From positions 1 through 64,000 of the forward strand of contig JADZDM010000006.1 of the NCBI GenBank assembly GCA_020851035.1: a DNA stretch of 64,000 nt. The letters run 5' to 3'. Position 1 is the stretch's first letter, and each line of letters opens with the position of its first letter. This DNA comes from Gemmatimonadaceae bacterium. Its GTDB lineage: Bacteria; Gemmatimonadota; Gemmatimonadetes; Gemmatimonadales; Gemmatimonadaceae. Below are positions 1 through 8,099 of the stretch, one piece after another. A program made the translations under genes and the position numbers. Under the pieces are notes generated by a model, which was not told the origin of the DNA, ran no database searches, and saw nothing but the letters and a program-made list of their open reading frames with translations.

Positions 1-49
1 CCGCCCCGCCGTGTTTCATCGCACGCCGTCCATGCCGGACGAGCGTGCG

Positions 50-526
50 TCAGAGCATCCGTGCGATGACCGCGCCAAGCGCCAGGAACACCAGCGCGAG
101 GAGTCCGAGCGTGACGGGCTGCATCGTGACGCCGGCGTTCGCCACCGGTGCCACCTCACGCGCCACCGGGGTGGACGCCGTGTGCACCGCCGGTGCCGCC
201 ACCAGGCGCTGGGCGCCGGCCGGCGGGAGGGCGTTCATGATCTGCGCCGCCACGTGCGCCGGCGTGCGCACGTCCTTCCGCGACGACGCCTCGCGGCTGA
301 TCCGCGACCAAAGCTCGGCCTCGGGGGTCAGCTGGTTGTTCGCCAGGCGCGGGGCCGGCGCCTCGCCATCCAGCCAGGCATTCAGGGCCGCCATCGCGCC
401 GTCGTTGCGAAGGGGCACCTCACGATCCGTCAGTGGACGATCACCCAGGGGCTTTGCCGCCGAGGGCTGCGAGATCTCGCGATCGCCGCGCACGCCGTCC
501 GGGTTCGGTGTCATGTCCATGTTCAT
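50..526 (-). CDS. Putative anti-sigma factor, single C-terminal membrane segment
   Basis: A 158-residue protein with a soluble, polar N-terminal part, an Ala/Pro/Val linker at about residues 105-130 and one hydrophobic helix at the C-terminus (about 136-156, ending in a short RML tail). Its ATG overlaps the stop of the ECF sigma gene by four bases, so the two are translationally coupled. Small membrane proteins directly downstream of ECF sigma genes are usually their anti-sigma factors; that role is inferred from position and topology. I see no HxxxCxxC zinc motif, so it is not a classic ZAS-type anti-sigma factor. Confidence 0.6.
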   Translation of the reverse strand: MNMDMTPNPDGVRGDREISQPSAAKPLGDRPLTDREVPLRNDGAMAALNAWLDGEAPAPRLANNQLTPEAELWSRISREASSRKDVRTPAHVAAQIMNALPPAGAQRLVAAPAVHTASTPVAREVAPVANAGVTMQPVTLGLLALVFLALGAVIARML

Positions 527-1224
527 GCGTACTTCTCCTCGAGAAGAGCCTGCAGCGCTTCGCGTGCACGATGCACACGCATCTTGAGCGCGCCGACGGT
601 AGAGTCGAGCATTTCGGCCATCTCCTCGTACGACCGGCCTTCCACATGCTTCATGATGAAGGCCTCCCGCAGCGAAGGAGAGAGCTGGCCCAGGGCCCAG
701 TCGAGGTCGACGCGGAGCTCACTGCGATCGAGCTCCTCGTCAGGCGTCGTCAGGTGAGACGGCTGATCGTCCTCTTCGTAACTCACATGCGTGCGCCGGA
801 TGTTCTTCAACCAGTCCTTGCACCCATTGGCCACGATCCGGAAGATCCACGCATCGAACCGCCCACGCACCTCACCGAGGTGCGAGAACGCCTTGATGAA
901 CGAGGCCTGCATGATGTCCTCGGCGACATCAGGACTGCCCGTCATGTTCAATGCATGTCGGTACAGCGGATCGCTGTACTTCGTCACGAGGACCGCGAAG
1001 GCCTCCCGGTCGCCCGACAGCACGCGGGCGATGGAGCGGGCATCGATGTCCGCCTGCTCGGCAATGTCAGCCGGAACTGCTTGAGGTGGTGTTTGCACGA
1101 GCGCACGATAACTACCGTGCGACTCCCTCGACAACGTTCGGCGTGGCATGACGAGTGTTCCCATGGCACTGTGCAGACGACGCATCCCGGCATCGGTCAC
1201 AAACGCCTGAGGTGCTGCCGACAC
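523..1224 (-). CDS. RNA polymerase sigma factor, ECF (sigma-24/RpoE) type
   Basis: This directs RNA polymerase to a specific promoter set. Region 2 is visible in the middle (YRHALNMTGSPDVAEDIMQ, then FDAWIFRIVANGCKDWLKN) and region 4 at the C-terminus (LSPSLREAFIMKHVEGRSYE, then a helix-turn-helix with VGALKMRVHRARE). There is no region 1.1 or 3, as expected of the ECF group. The start is uncertain: GTG at 1224 gives 233 residues, but ATG at 1185, 1164 or 1149 would remove a tail of low-complexity residues. It is followed by its likely anti-sigma gene with a four-base overlap. The CoA-transferase gene lies 30 bases upstream on the same strand. Confidence 0.9.
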   Translation of the reverse strand: MSAAPQAFVTDAGMRRLHSAMGTLVMPRRTLSRESHGSYRALVQTPPQAVPADIAEQADIDARSIARVLSGDREAFAVLVTKYSDPLYRHALNMTGSPDVAEDIMQASFIKAFSHLGEVRGRFDAWIFRIVANGCKDWLKNIRRTHVSYEEDDQPSHLTTPDEELDRSELRVDLDWALGQLSPSLREAFIMKHVEGRSYEEMAEMLDSTVGALKMRVHRAREALQALLEEKYA

Positions 1225-1253
1225 TCTCCGCGGACATCCTGCCCTTTAATGGC

Positions 1254-2357
1254 TCAGTTCGCTTCAATCGCACGCCATCCGTGCGTCCGGACTTCCGCCG
1301 TGTGCTCCCCGAGCCGCGGCGGCACACGCCGCACGGTGCCACCGACACTCGACGGCACCCCGGTGAGCGGCGACGCATGCATCCCCTCGAGCGCCTCGGA
1401 CACGGTCCGCACAAGACCCACCGGCACGCCGGCCGCGCGACAGTCACGCACCCAGTCTGCCGCGGTTCGCTGCAGCAGGATGGCCTGCAGGGCCGCGACG
1501 CACCGGTCCCGGTCACGGACCCGACCGGCGTTCCGCAGCCACGCAGCCTCGTGCGTGATCGCCGGATCACCCAGCAGTGCGCACAACGCCTCCCACTGGG
1601 CATCGCTGCCGACGGCGATCACGAGGGGGCGATCGGCGGCCTGGAAGAGCTGGTACGGAACGAGGTTGGCGTGGGCGTTCCCCCAGCGCCCCGCCTCCTG
1701 CCCCGACACGAGCGTGTTCTGCGCCACGTTCACGAGCGCGGCGGCGGCGGAGCCCGTGAGGGTGAGCGTGAGGCGGCGCGTGCGAGGCGGACCACCGCGG
1801 CCACCCACGAGCGCCGCCAACACCGCGATCGCGGCGTCCTTGCCCGTGAGCACGTCCACCAACGCCACGGCTGTCTTCATCGGCGCACCGCCGGGATCAC
1901 CCGTGACGCTCATCCACCCGGCCTCTGCCTGCACGGCGAAGTCATACCCGGGCCGGGCGTGATCGCCATCATATCCGCGTATGGAACACCATATCAGCCT
2001 TGGATTCTCGGACAGTAACCGGTCAGCATCAAGCCCTTTACGCGTCAATGCGCCAGGGAGGAAGTTCTCGATCACGACATCGGCCTCCGCGATGAGGCGC
2101 AGGAGGAGGGCACGGTCCTCGTCGCGGTCCAGGTCCGCTGCCAGCGAGCGCTTGTTCCGGTTGATGCTCATGAAGTAGGCCGATTCGCCACGCGCGTCGA
2201 AGGGTGGTCCCCACCCGCGCGTGTCGTCGCCAACACCCGGGCGCTCCACCTTGATGACGTTCGCGCCGAGGTCCCCGAGGATCATGCTGCAGAGCGGACC
2301 GGCGAGAACCCGGCTCATATCGAGCACATTGATGCCTGAAAGCGGCGATGATGTCAC
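1254..2357 (-). CDS. CaiB/BaiF family (class III) CoA transferase
   Basis: Class III enzymes move CoA between carboxylic acids, or racemise 2-methylacyl-CoA in the AMACR branch. The N-terminal signature is clear (VLDMSRVLAGPLCSMILGDL, then GANVIKVERPGVGDDTRGWG), as is NRNKRSLAADL. The catalytic aspartate is expected in RPGYDFAVQAEAG (Asp139), where family members have the same D-x-x-x-Q-A pattern. At 367 residues it is close to the usual 380-400. It stands alone, without a partner acyl-CoA synthetase, so the acid substrate cannot be named. The 217-base gap upstream separates it from the divergent gene at 2575. Confidence 0.88.
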   Translation of the reverse strand: MTSSPLSGINVLDMSRVLAGPLCSMILGDLGANVIKVERPGVGDDTRGWGPPFDARGESAYFMSINRNKRSLAADLDRDEDRALLLRLIAEADVVIENFLPGALTRKGLDADRLLSENPRLIWCSIRGYDGDHARPGYDFAVQAEAGWMSVTGDPGGAPMKTAVALVDVLTGKDAAIAVLAALVGGRGGPPRTRRLTLTLTGSAAAALVNVAQNTLVSGQEAGRWGNAHANLVPYQLFQAADRPLVIAVGSDAQWEALCALLGDPAITHEAAWLRNAGRVRDRDRCVAALQAILLQRTAADWVRDCRAAGVPVGLVRTVSEALEGMHASPLTGVPSSVGGTVRRVPPRLGEHTAEVRTHGWRAIEAN

Positions 2358-2574
2358 GTTAATGACGTGTTGAAGGTGCTATTTCCGCGATCGATGTGCA
2401 TGCTACGCGTGCCGGTGTAGGGTGTTCGTGTATTGCGTTTTCTGCCTGACGGACTATTATCTGTCTGTTGTCATTCAGCCGCGTCGCGCATCCAGGCGCT
2501 GACGTGGCGATTCGCTTTATCCGACGCGCCGTTCCGGGACCTCGAGTCCGACACGACGGCGCCCATCAATCTGT

Positions 2575-3426
2575 ATGGAACCCATGACTCCCGACGTGCC
2601 CGTTGCTCCCGCGGAGGTTGCGGCGCCGGCCCCGGCGCCCGTGAAGCGCAGCCCCGGTCATCGCGGCACGGACATTCGCGACACCGTCGCTGAAATGACC
2701 GCGCGCGCGAACGAAATCCAGTTCGAGGCCGGCAGCAAGATGGCGAATGCGCTCCGGAACATCGTTCGTGCCGCCATCGCCGACACCGAGCTGAGCCTCG
2801 AGAGCACACGTGACGTCGTGGACTACTTCCGTCGGCGAGCCCTGATGTCCACCGAGGACGCGCAGGGGTTGCTGGACGAAGTGGCCGAGTACGCTTCGAA
2901 GCGCAAGCCCGTCGAACCGCCGCCGGGGAAGACGCCGCCGGGGAAGCCCACTGCGGCGAAGGTGCAGCCATTGGCCAGCCTGGCCGAGTCGCTCGCCTTG
3001 CCCGTGACACCGGTCATGAACGCCGGCCGACCCACTGCCGGACCACCGACGATCTCGTCGCCGGCGCCCGCCCCGGTCAAGGTCGCCCCGCCGACTCCGA
3101 TCCCGGAGCCGACCGTCATCCCGCTGGCCCAGACCTCGATCGCCAAGGGCGCCAAGGCACCCGCCGCCAAGCCAGCCGCCCCGGCCAAGGCTGAGGCAGC
3201 TCCGGCCGCGAAGACTGCCGCGAAGACCCCAGCCGCCAAGACTGCAGCCCCGGCCAAGGCTGCTGCGGCTCCCGCCGCGAAGTCCGCATCGGCTCCCAAG
3301 ACGCCCGCGGCCAAGGCGGTTCCTGCAGCAAAGGTCGCAGCAAAGGTCGCAGCGAAGGCACCGGCAAAGGCACCCGCCAAGGCCGCCGCCAAGACTCCGG
3401 CCAAGGCGCCCGCGAAGAAGAAGTGA
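2575..3426 (+). CDS. PhaF-like protein: short helical domain plus histone-H1-like Lys/Ala/Pro tail
   Basis: Residues about 25-108 form a charged helical domain (FEAGSKMANALRNIVRAAIA, then LMSTEDAQGLLDEVAEYASKRK) resembling the poly-granule-associated (phasin PhaI/PhaF) pattern in which a T/SxEEAxxLxxE motif closes the domain. From about residue 185 the protein is almost only Lys, Ala and Pro in AKAPAK/AAK repeats, as in PhaF and in bacterial histone-H1-like proteins that bind DNA. A role in tying PHA granules to the nucleoid, or simple DNA binding, is inference. ATG at 2575 or 2584 can start it. No PHA synthase is in the window, although a thiolase lies at 13973. Confidence 0.6.
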   Translation: MEPMTPDVPVAPAEVAAPAPAPVKRSPGHRGTDIRDTVAEMTARANEIQFEAGSKMANALRNIVRAAIADTELSLESTRDVVDYFRRRALMSTEDAQGLLDEVAEYASKRKPVEPPPGKTPPGKPTAAKVQPLASLAESLALPVTPVMNAGRPTAGPPTISSPAPAPVKVAPPTPIPEPTVIPLAQTSIAKGAKAPAAKPAAPAKAEAAPAAKTAAKTPAAKTAAPAKAAAAPAAKSASAPKTPAAKAVPAAKVAAKVAAKAPAKAPAKAAAKTPAKAPAKKK

Positions 3427-3466
3427 GCCGTGCCATCGTGCGGCGACCATCGCCGCGCCTGGTGTC

Positions 3467-3501
3467 CACTGCCCGTCGTGCCTCGAGCGCGACGGGCAGT
3501 G
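3467..3501 (+). terminator. Strong hairpin after the PhaF-like gene
   Basis: A perfect 12-base stem (CACTGCCCGTCG pairing with CGACGGGCAGTG) around an 11-base loop lies 41 bases after the stop of the gene ending at 3426 and before the kinase gene. There is no T-run, as is common for terminators in GC-rich genomes. It probably separates the two transcription units. Confidence 0.55.
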
Positions 3502-3613
3502 TCGTCCGGGGCCGCCATCGGGTCGCTGGGGCTGCTGCGTGGCGACGCCTGCGCCCTCCCGCCCCCATTGCCCCGGCTCCGAGCGCCATGCCGCCCCATC
3601 TCTCCCACCCGAC

Positions 3614-4570
3614 GTGACGCGCCCTGCCATTGTCGCCAGCGCGCCGGCGCGTGTCGACCTGGCCGGCGGGTGGACGGACGTCGCGCCGTACACGACGGAG
3701 CAGGGTGGCGCGGTCTGCAACGTCGCCATCGAGATGCGCGCGACCGCGACGGTCACCACACGCCCGGCCGGGGGGGCGACCGCGCCGGACGAACCGCTCG
3801 TGCGCGCCGCATGGGAACGTGCCGGGTGCCCTGACGTCGGCATCAGCCTGCGGTCCGACATTCCCGTGGGGTCCGGGCTCGGCGGTTCGTCGTCTGCCGG
3901 CGTGGCGCTCGCGGCGGCACTGGCCGCGTGGCGGCACGCCACCCTCTCGTTGCATGAGCTCGCCGAGTTGAGCCGGCGCACCGAGACCGAGACGCTGGGC
4001 GTGCCCGGGGGTTGTCAGGATCACTTCGCAGCCGCGTTCGGCGGGGCGCTGCTGCTCACCTGTGGCGCGACCACGGACGTGGAAACGTTGCCGTTGGGCG
4101 AGACCGCCATCGCCGCGTTCGAGGCGCGCGCCCTCGTCGCGTTCACCGGTGAGTCGCGCATGTCCGCGCGCACCATCTCCGCAGTGCTGGACGCCTATCG
4201 CGCGGGGGAGGAGCGGACCTGTGCGTCGCTGGCGGCGATGAAGCGGCTGGCCCCGCTGCTCGCCGACGCGCTCCGGCGCGGCGACATCGACCGGCTTGGC
4301 GTGCTGCTGGCGGACCAATGGACCGCACAGCGCGCCTTGCACGACACCATCACCACGCCGCGCATCGACCGGATCGTCTCGGCGGTTGCCGAGGCCGGGG
4401 CGCTCGGCACCAAGGCGCTCGGTGCATCGGGGGGCGGGTGTGTGCTCGTGATCGCCCGGGCCGATCGCGTGGACGCGGTGCGGGACGCGCTCGCGGCGCA
4501 GGCCACGCTGCTGCCGGTGCGGGTGGCGCGCACCGGCGTCACGATTCACACGCCCGAGGTCCAGTCCTGA
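3614..4570 (+). CDS. GHMP family sugar kinase (heptose/fucose kinase-like)
   Basis: GHMP kinases phosphorylate small sugars or mevalonate-type substrates with ATP. The N-terminal motif APARVDLAGGWTD (residues 10-22) is the sugar-kinase version seen in D-glycero-D-manno-heptose 7-phosphate kinase and L-fucokinase. The ATP loop is PVGSGLGGSSSA (84-95) and the C-terminal motif is LGASGGG. The chosen GTG at 3614 gives 318 residues; an in-frame upstream start at 3539 adds 25 residues without family similarity. The stop shares one base with the ATG of the next gene (TGATG), and it opens a six-gene run to 8063. No other heptose genes are visible, so the substrate is open. Confidence 0.82.
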   Translation: MTRPAIVASAPARVDLAGGWTDVAPYTTEQGGAVCNVAIEMRATATVTTRPAGGATAPDEPLVRAAWERAGCPDVGISLRSDIPVGSGLGGSSSAGVALAAALAAWRHATLSLHELAELSRRTETETLGVPGGCQDHFAAAFGGALLLTCGATTDVETLPLGETAIAAFEARALVAFTGESRMSARTISAVLDAYRAGEERTCASLAAMKRLAPLLADALRRGDIDRLGVLLADQWTAQRALHDTITTPRIDRIVSAVAEAGALGTKALGASGGGCVLVIARADRVDAVRDALAAQATLLPVRVARTGVTIHTPEVQS

Positions 4571-5727
4571 TGCCGATCCGACCGGGCGATGTCCGCGCGC
4601 TCACCGAGACGTTGGTGCGGATCGATTCGCGGAATCCCACGCTGGTGCCGGGCGCGCCGGGGGAGTCGGGGTGTGCGCACGTGCTGGCGGAGGTGCTGGG
4701 CGGATGGGGGTTCCGGCTCGAGTGGCAGGAGGTGCGAGACGGTCGTGCGAACCTCCTGGCGCGCATTGGCGCCGCGGCGGCGGGCGCGCCGGTGCTCATG
4801 TTCAACGGGCACCTGGACGTCGTCGGCGTGGACGGCATGGATCACGCGCCGTTCACTCCCGAGATCCGCGGTGACCACCTCTACGGCCGCGGATCCTGCG
4901 ACATGAAGGCGGGAGTGGCGGCGATGAGCGTGGCCGCGTGGCAGGCCGCACAACGCGGGATCCGCGGCGAGATCGTCGTGGCGGCGGTGATCGACGAGGA
5001 GTTCGAGTCGCTGGGAACACGAGCGATGCTGGAGCGGGGCACCCGCGCCGACGTGGCCGTGGTGACGGAGCCGACGCGACTGGCGATCTGTCCCGCGCAC
5101 CGCGGGTTCGTCTGGCTCGAGTTCACGCTCACCGGCCGCGCCGCCCACGGCAGCCGCTACGACCTCGGCGTGGATGCGATCCAGCATGCCGCGCAGCTGC
5201 TCGGCGCGCTGGAGCGGTTCCAGCAGGTGGTGCTCCCCACGCGCACGCATCCACTGCTCGGCCGGGCGTCACTGCATGCGTCGACGATCGCCGGGGGGGT
5301 GGGCTGGAGCACGTATCCAGAGCGCTGCGTGCTGCGGGTGGAACGCCGCACCGTGCCCGGCGAGACCACTGCGTCGGTGCTGCACGAGGTGGAGGGGCTG
5401 CTCGCCTCCCTGCGCAGCGCGGATCCGGCGTTCCGGGCGACCGTGCGGGTGGACACCGCACAGGGCCCGAGTGACGTGGCGGTGGATGCGCCGCTGGTGA
5501 CCCGCCTGTCTGCCGCGCACGCCGCGGTGCGCGGCAGCGTGCCGCCCGTGGAGGGGCTCAGCGCGTGGACCGACGCCGCACTGCTCAACGATGCCGGCAT
5601 CCCGGCGGTCTGCTTCGGGCCCGGCGATATTGCGCTGGCACATGCCGCCACCGAATACGTGCCGCTGCCGGAGATCGACGCGGCGACGGCCGTGCTGACG
5701 GCGTTCGCCCTCGATTGGTGTTCCTGA
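4570..5727 (+). CDS. M20 family metallohydrolase (ArgE/DapE/acetylornithine deacetylase-like)
   Basis: A two-metal amidohydrolase of 385 residues. Metal-site motifs are in order: FNGHLDVV (His81, Asp83), GRGSCDMKAG (Asp111), IDEEFES (Glu143 catalytic, Glu144 metal) and TEPT further on; the dimerisation insert holds TGRAAHGSRYD. Members deacylate N-acyl amino acids or split small peptides; the exact substrate is not evident. ATG at 4570 overlaps the kinase stop by one base, and the following gene starts at or just after this stop, so it is part of the same transcript. Confidence 0.85.
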   Translation: MPIRPGDVRALTETLVRIDSRNPTLVPGAPGESGCAHVLAEVLGGWGFRLEWQEVRDGRANLLARIGAAAAGAPVLMFNGHLDVVGVDGMDHAPFTPEIRGDHLYGRGSCDMKAGVAAMSVAAWQAAQRGIRGEIVVAAVIDEEFESLGTRAMLERGTRADVAVVTEPTRLAICPAHRGFVWLEFTLTGRAAHGSRYDLGVDAIQHAAQLLGALERFQQVVLPTRTHPLLGRASLHASTIAGGVGWSTYPERCVLRVERRTVPGETTASVLHEVEGLLASLRSADPAFRATVRVDTAQGPSDVAVDAPLVTRLSAAHAAVRGSVPPVEGLSAWTDAALLNDAGIPAVCFGPGDIALAHAATEYVPLPEIDAATAVLTAFALDWCS

Positions 5728-5960
5728 CCCTTGCTGCCACGGACCTGCCGGTGACTGCTGCACAGTATGACAAGCTCGAACGGGCGATCGTGGACCGTGC
5801 GCGTGTGGCGCTCCGCGTCAACGGCGCCGAACTGGTGGTGATCCCGGAGAAGATCCAGACCACGCAGGGGCGCGAGCTGCTGGTGACGCAGAACCCCTCG
5901 AGCGGGCTGCCGCTGCTGATCCCGATCGACACCATCGAACGGCTCGAGGTGGTGCGGTGA
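5718..5960 (+). CDS. Small conserved-looking protein, unknown function
   Basis: An 80-residue product if GTG at 5718 is used, 69 residues from GTG at 5751. It is a compact mixed alpha/beta sequence (ERAIVDRARVALRVNGAELV, then a PLLIPIDTIERLEVV end) without cysteines, membrane segments or a recognised motif. Coding is supported by its exact fit between neighbours: the 5718 start overlaps the M20 gene end and its TGA overlaps the GTG of the RNase HI-like gene. I do not recognise the family. Confidence 0.65.
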   Translation: MFLTLAATDLPVTAAQYDKLERAIVDRARVALRVNGAELVVIPEKIQTTQGRELLVTQNPSSGLPLLIPIDTIERLEVVR

Positions 5961-6580
5961 GTGCACGCTACCCGCTGGTGGCCGTGTATGCGGACGAGAG
6001 CTGCCTCGGCAACGGCAAGGCGGGCGCCACGCCGGGCGGCGCCGGGGGGCTGGTCGAGTACCAGCTCCGGAACGGCGATCTCGTCTTCCGGGACTTCTGG
6101 ATCAGCGAGCCAGACACGACGAACAACCGGATGGCGCTCCAGAGCGTGATCCAGGCCTTCACACACCTGTCGGCGAAGGGCGAGCGGCTGAGCGTGGTGT
6201 TCACGACCGACTCGCGCTACCTCGTCGACGGCATGACGAGCTGGGTGCATGGCTGGTCGCGAAAGCAGTGGCGGAAGGCCGACGGCAAGCCGGTGGAGAA
6301 CCTCGCGCTCTGGCATGCGGCGTTGCAATCGGTGACCGCCGGTGGTCATGAGGTGGAGTGGCGGTGGGTGAAGGGGCATGCCGGCCACGTGCAGAACGAG
6401 TGGGCCAACCACCTTGCGACCACCGCCGCTGCGAACCAGACCCTCTCCGACGGCCTGGTCGACTCCGGGTTCTCCGCCTGGATGGAGACCAATCCGCTGG
6501 CCGTCCGCCGCAGCGGACCACCCGCCCTGTTTCCCACGGCGTCGGCGTTCGTGCCGGCGCGGCCCCTTCCCGTCACGTGA
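5957..6580 (+). CDS. RNase HI-like protein with two active-site carboxylates changed
   Basis: RNase HI cuts the RNA strand of RNA-DNA hybrids. The fold is clearly there: YADESCLGNG (Asp13), TTNNRMALQS, FTTDSRYLVDG (Asp85), KPVENLALWH, then WVKGHAGHVQNEWANHLA. Compared with the Escherichia coli quartet D10/E48/D70/D134, the first and third are kept, but the Glu of NNRMEL is Ala60 and the last Asp is Asn151. The C-terminal 50 residues are an unrelated Pro/Ala-rich tail. GTG at 5957 overlaps the previous stop by four bases. It may be a weak, Mn-dependent or non-catalytic hybrid binder; that is inference. Confidence 0.82.
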   Translation: MSARYPLVAVYADESCLGNGKAGATPGGAGGLVEYQLRNGDLVFRDFWISEPDTTNNRMALQSVIQAFTHLSAKGERLSVVFTTDSRYLVDGMTSWVHGWSRKQWRKADGKPVENLALWHAALQSVTAGGHEVEWRWVKGHAGHVQNEWANHLATTAAANQTLSDGLVDSGFSAWMETNPLAVRRSGPPALFPTASAFVPARPLPVT

Positions 6581-6600
6581 CGCCCCCCTATTCTGCTGAG

Positions 6601-7830
6601 ATGAACGTCGATCCCGCCGTCCTCGACCGCATCTTCGACCGACTGGTCCGCACGCTCTCTGCCGGCGGCCCCGACCAGCTTCGCGCCCCGTTCACGATTG
6701 CCGACATCGTGCAGGCCTTCGTGCCGTATCGGACCTACCGGCATGAGCTGGGCGTGGACACCCTGCAGGACTACGAGCATGCCGTGCTCGAACTGCTCGG
6801 CGGCGAGCGCCCGATGCTCGAGTGCGACCCTGATACCGTGGCCGCCATCCGGAAGGAGCTGGCGTCGCCGGATCCCGACACGGCGCTGCTGCGCCGGCTC
6901 CAGTCGGTGCAGGTGCGGATGGGCGCGATCCGCATGCCCGTGGTGGCAGATCCCGCCCCGTCCTCACCACGTGCCGAGACGCCACTCCCGCTCATTGCGG
7001 TGACGGAGGCCGACCAGGACTCGCTGCGCGACATGGTCTCGGACGCGGTGGCGTTCGGAGGCGCCATCGATCGCGGGGAGTACGTGCCGGTGCCCGAGAG
7101 CGACCTGGGTTCGGCCGCGCTGCCGGCCGTGGAGGTCGTGACATCGGCGGACGGGGCCACGGATGCCGCGGCGGGCACCGCGCCGCCAGCGCCTGACCTG
7201 GCCGACGGCAGCGCTGAGCGCGGCGTGGTGGCCGCCGAGGCGGACAGTGCGCAGGCCGACGGCGCGGAAACACTCCCTGCGGCCGCCGCGGTGGCGACGC
7301 CCGCAGCGGTCGTCGTGACCGAGCCTGTGACTGAGCCCGTGACCGCGCCTGCGCTGCCATCACTCGCGGGGCTCCGGCAACTGATCGCCGAGCCCGCCCC
7401 CGTGACCGCACTCCAGGCCGTGCACGGCGTGACGATCGCGAGCGCGCAGACGGTCTCGCGCATCACCCCGTTGACGATGCCGTCGGTCTACGGCGACCCG
7501 ATCGACTTCCGCGGCGTGCGGCACGCCCCGGTGGACGCAGGCGGCGTGATCTTCCTCTTCGGCATGATCGCGCGCGAGCTCGGCTTCCACGTGGAGGCGA
7601 TGACCAGTGGCTTCCCGCGCTGCGAGGCGAAGCGCCAGCTCGCACCGGGTCGCTGGGCGCGGGTCCGGATCGACTTCGAGCTCGAGAGCCGACAGTTCCG
7701 CGACGCCGGCCGGAACCCATCGTCATGTGACGTGGTGGTCTGCTGGCGTGACACCTGGCCAGACCGCCCGGCGACCCTCGAGGTCCTGGCGCTCGAGCGC
7801 ATCATCTCGACCCTCCCGGCCCGCGAATGA
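6601..7830 (+). CDS. Three-part protein with putative PD-(D/E)XK-like C-terminal domain
   Basis: ATG at 6601 gives 409 residues. The N-terminal 120 residues are helical and acidic (IADIVQAFVPYRTYRHELGV). Residues about 165-285 are an Ala/Pro/Glu/Val linker of low complexity. From about 296 a compact domain follows, with VIFLFGMIARELGFHVEA, FPRCEAKR, RIDFELESRQFRDAG and CDVVVCWRDTWPD. The order Glu-x-Lys, acidic strand, Asp-x-x-CW recalls PD-(D/E)XK nuclease-like domains found in many uncharacterised proteins; this is inference from motif order. It sits between an RNase HI-like gene and a zinc-ribbon gene whose ATG overlaps its stop, which suggests a nucleic-acid role. Confidence 0.6.
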   Translation: MNVDPAVLDRIFDRLVRTLSAGGPDQLRAPFTIADIVQAFVPYRTYRHELGVDTLQDYEHAVLELLGGERPMLECDPDTVAAIRKELASPDPDTALLRRLQSVQVRMGAIRMPVVADPAPSSPRAETPLPLIAVTEADQDSLRDMVSDAVAFGGAIDRGEYVPVPESDLGSAALPAVEVVTSADGATDAAAGTAPPAPDLADGSAERGVVAAEADSAQADGAETLPAAAAVATPAAVVVTEPVTEPVTAPALPSLAGLRQLIAEPAPVTALQAVHGVTIASAQTVSRITPLTMPSVYGDPIDFRGVRHAPVDAGGVIFLFGMIARELGFHVEAMTSGFPRCEAKRQLAPGRWARVRIDFELESRQFRDAGRNPSSCDVVVCWRDTWPDRPATLEVLALERIISTLPARE

Positions 7831-8063
7831 CTCCCAAGCCACCGAAGGCGACCACCGATCGCGGTGGCCCCTGCCCGTACTGCACCAACCCGTTGCCGAC
7901 GGGTCGTGCGATCTCGTTCTGTCCACACTGCGGCATGAACGTGGTGGTGGCACAGTGCCCGGCCTGCAGCAGTGAGGTCGAGCCGGGCTGGCACTACTGC
8001 GTCACCTGCGGTCGTGACGTGAGCGCGCTCCCGCAGCCGTCGTCCGGGCCGCAGGCACCGTAG
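7827..8063 (+). CDS. Small double zinc-ribbon protein
   Basis: A 78-residue protein with four Cys pairs: CPYC, CPHC, CPAC and CVTC, spaced as two zinc ribbons (about residues 16-37 and 44-61), with a Pro-rich tail. Zinc ribbons of this double type bind nucleic acids or proteins. Its ATG overlaps the stop of the preceding gene (ATGA), closing the six-gene run. Ends in TAG, showing that TAG works as a normal stop in this genome. Confidence 0.75.
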   Translation: MTPKPPKATTDRGGPCPYCTNPLPTGRAISFCPHCGMNVVVAQCPACSSEVEPGWHYCVTCGRDVSALPQPSSGPQAP

Positions 8064-8072
8064 TCCGGGGGT

Positions 8073-8088
8073 GCGCGGTGCACCGCGC
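8073..8088. terminator. Palindrome between convergent genes
   Basis: A perfect 16-base palindrome (GCGCGGTGCACCGCGC) lies in the 36-base gap between the zinc-ribbon stop and the stop of the convergent KAS III gene. It could serve as a bidirectional terminator. It has no T-run. Confidence 0.4.
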
Positions 8089-8099
8089 GTGGCGCGACG

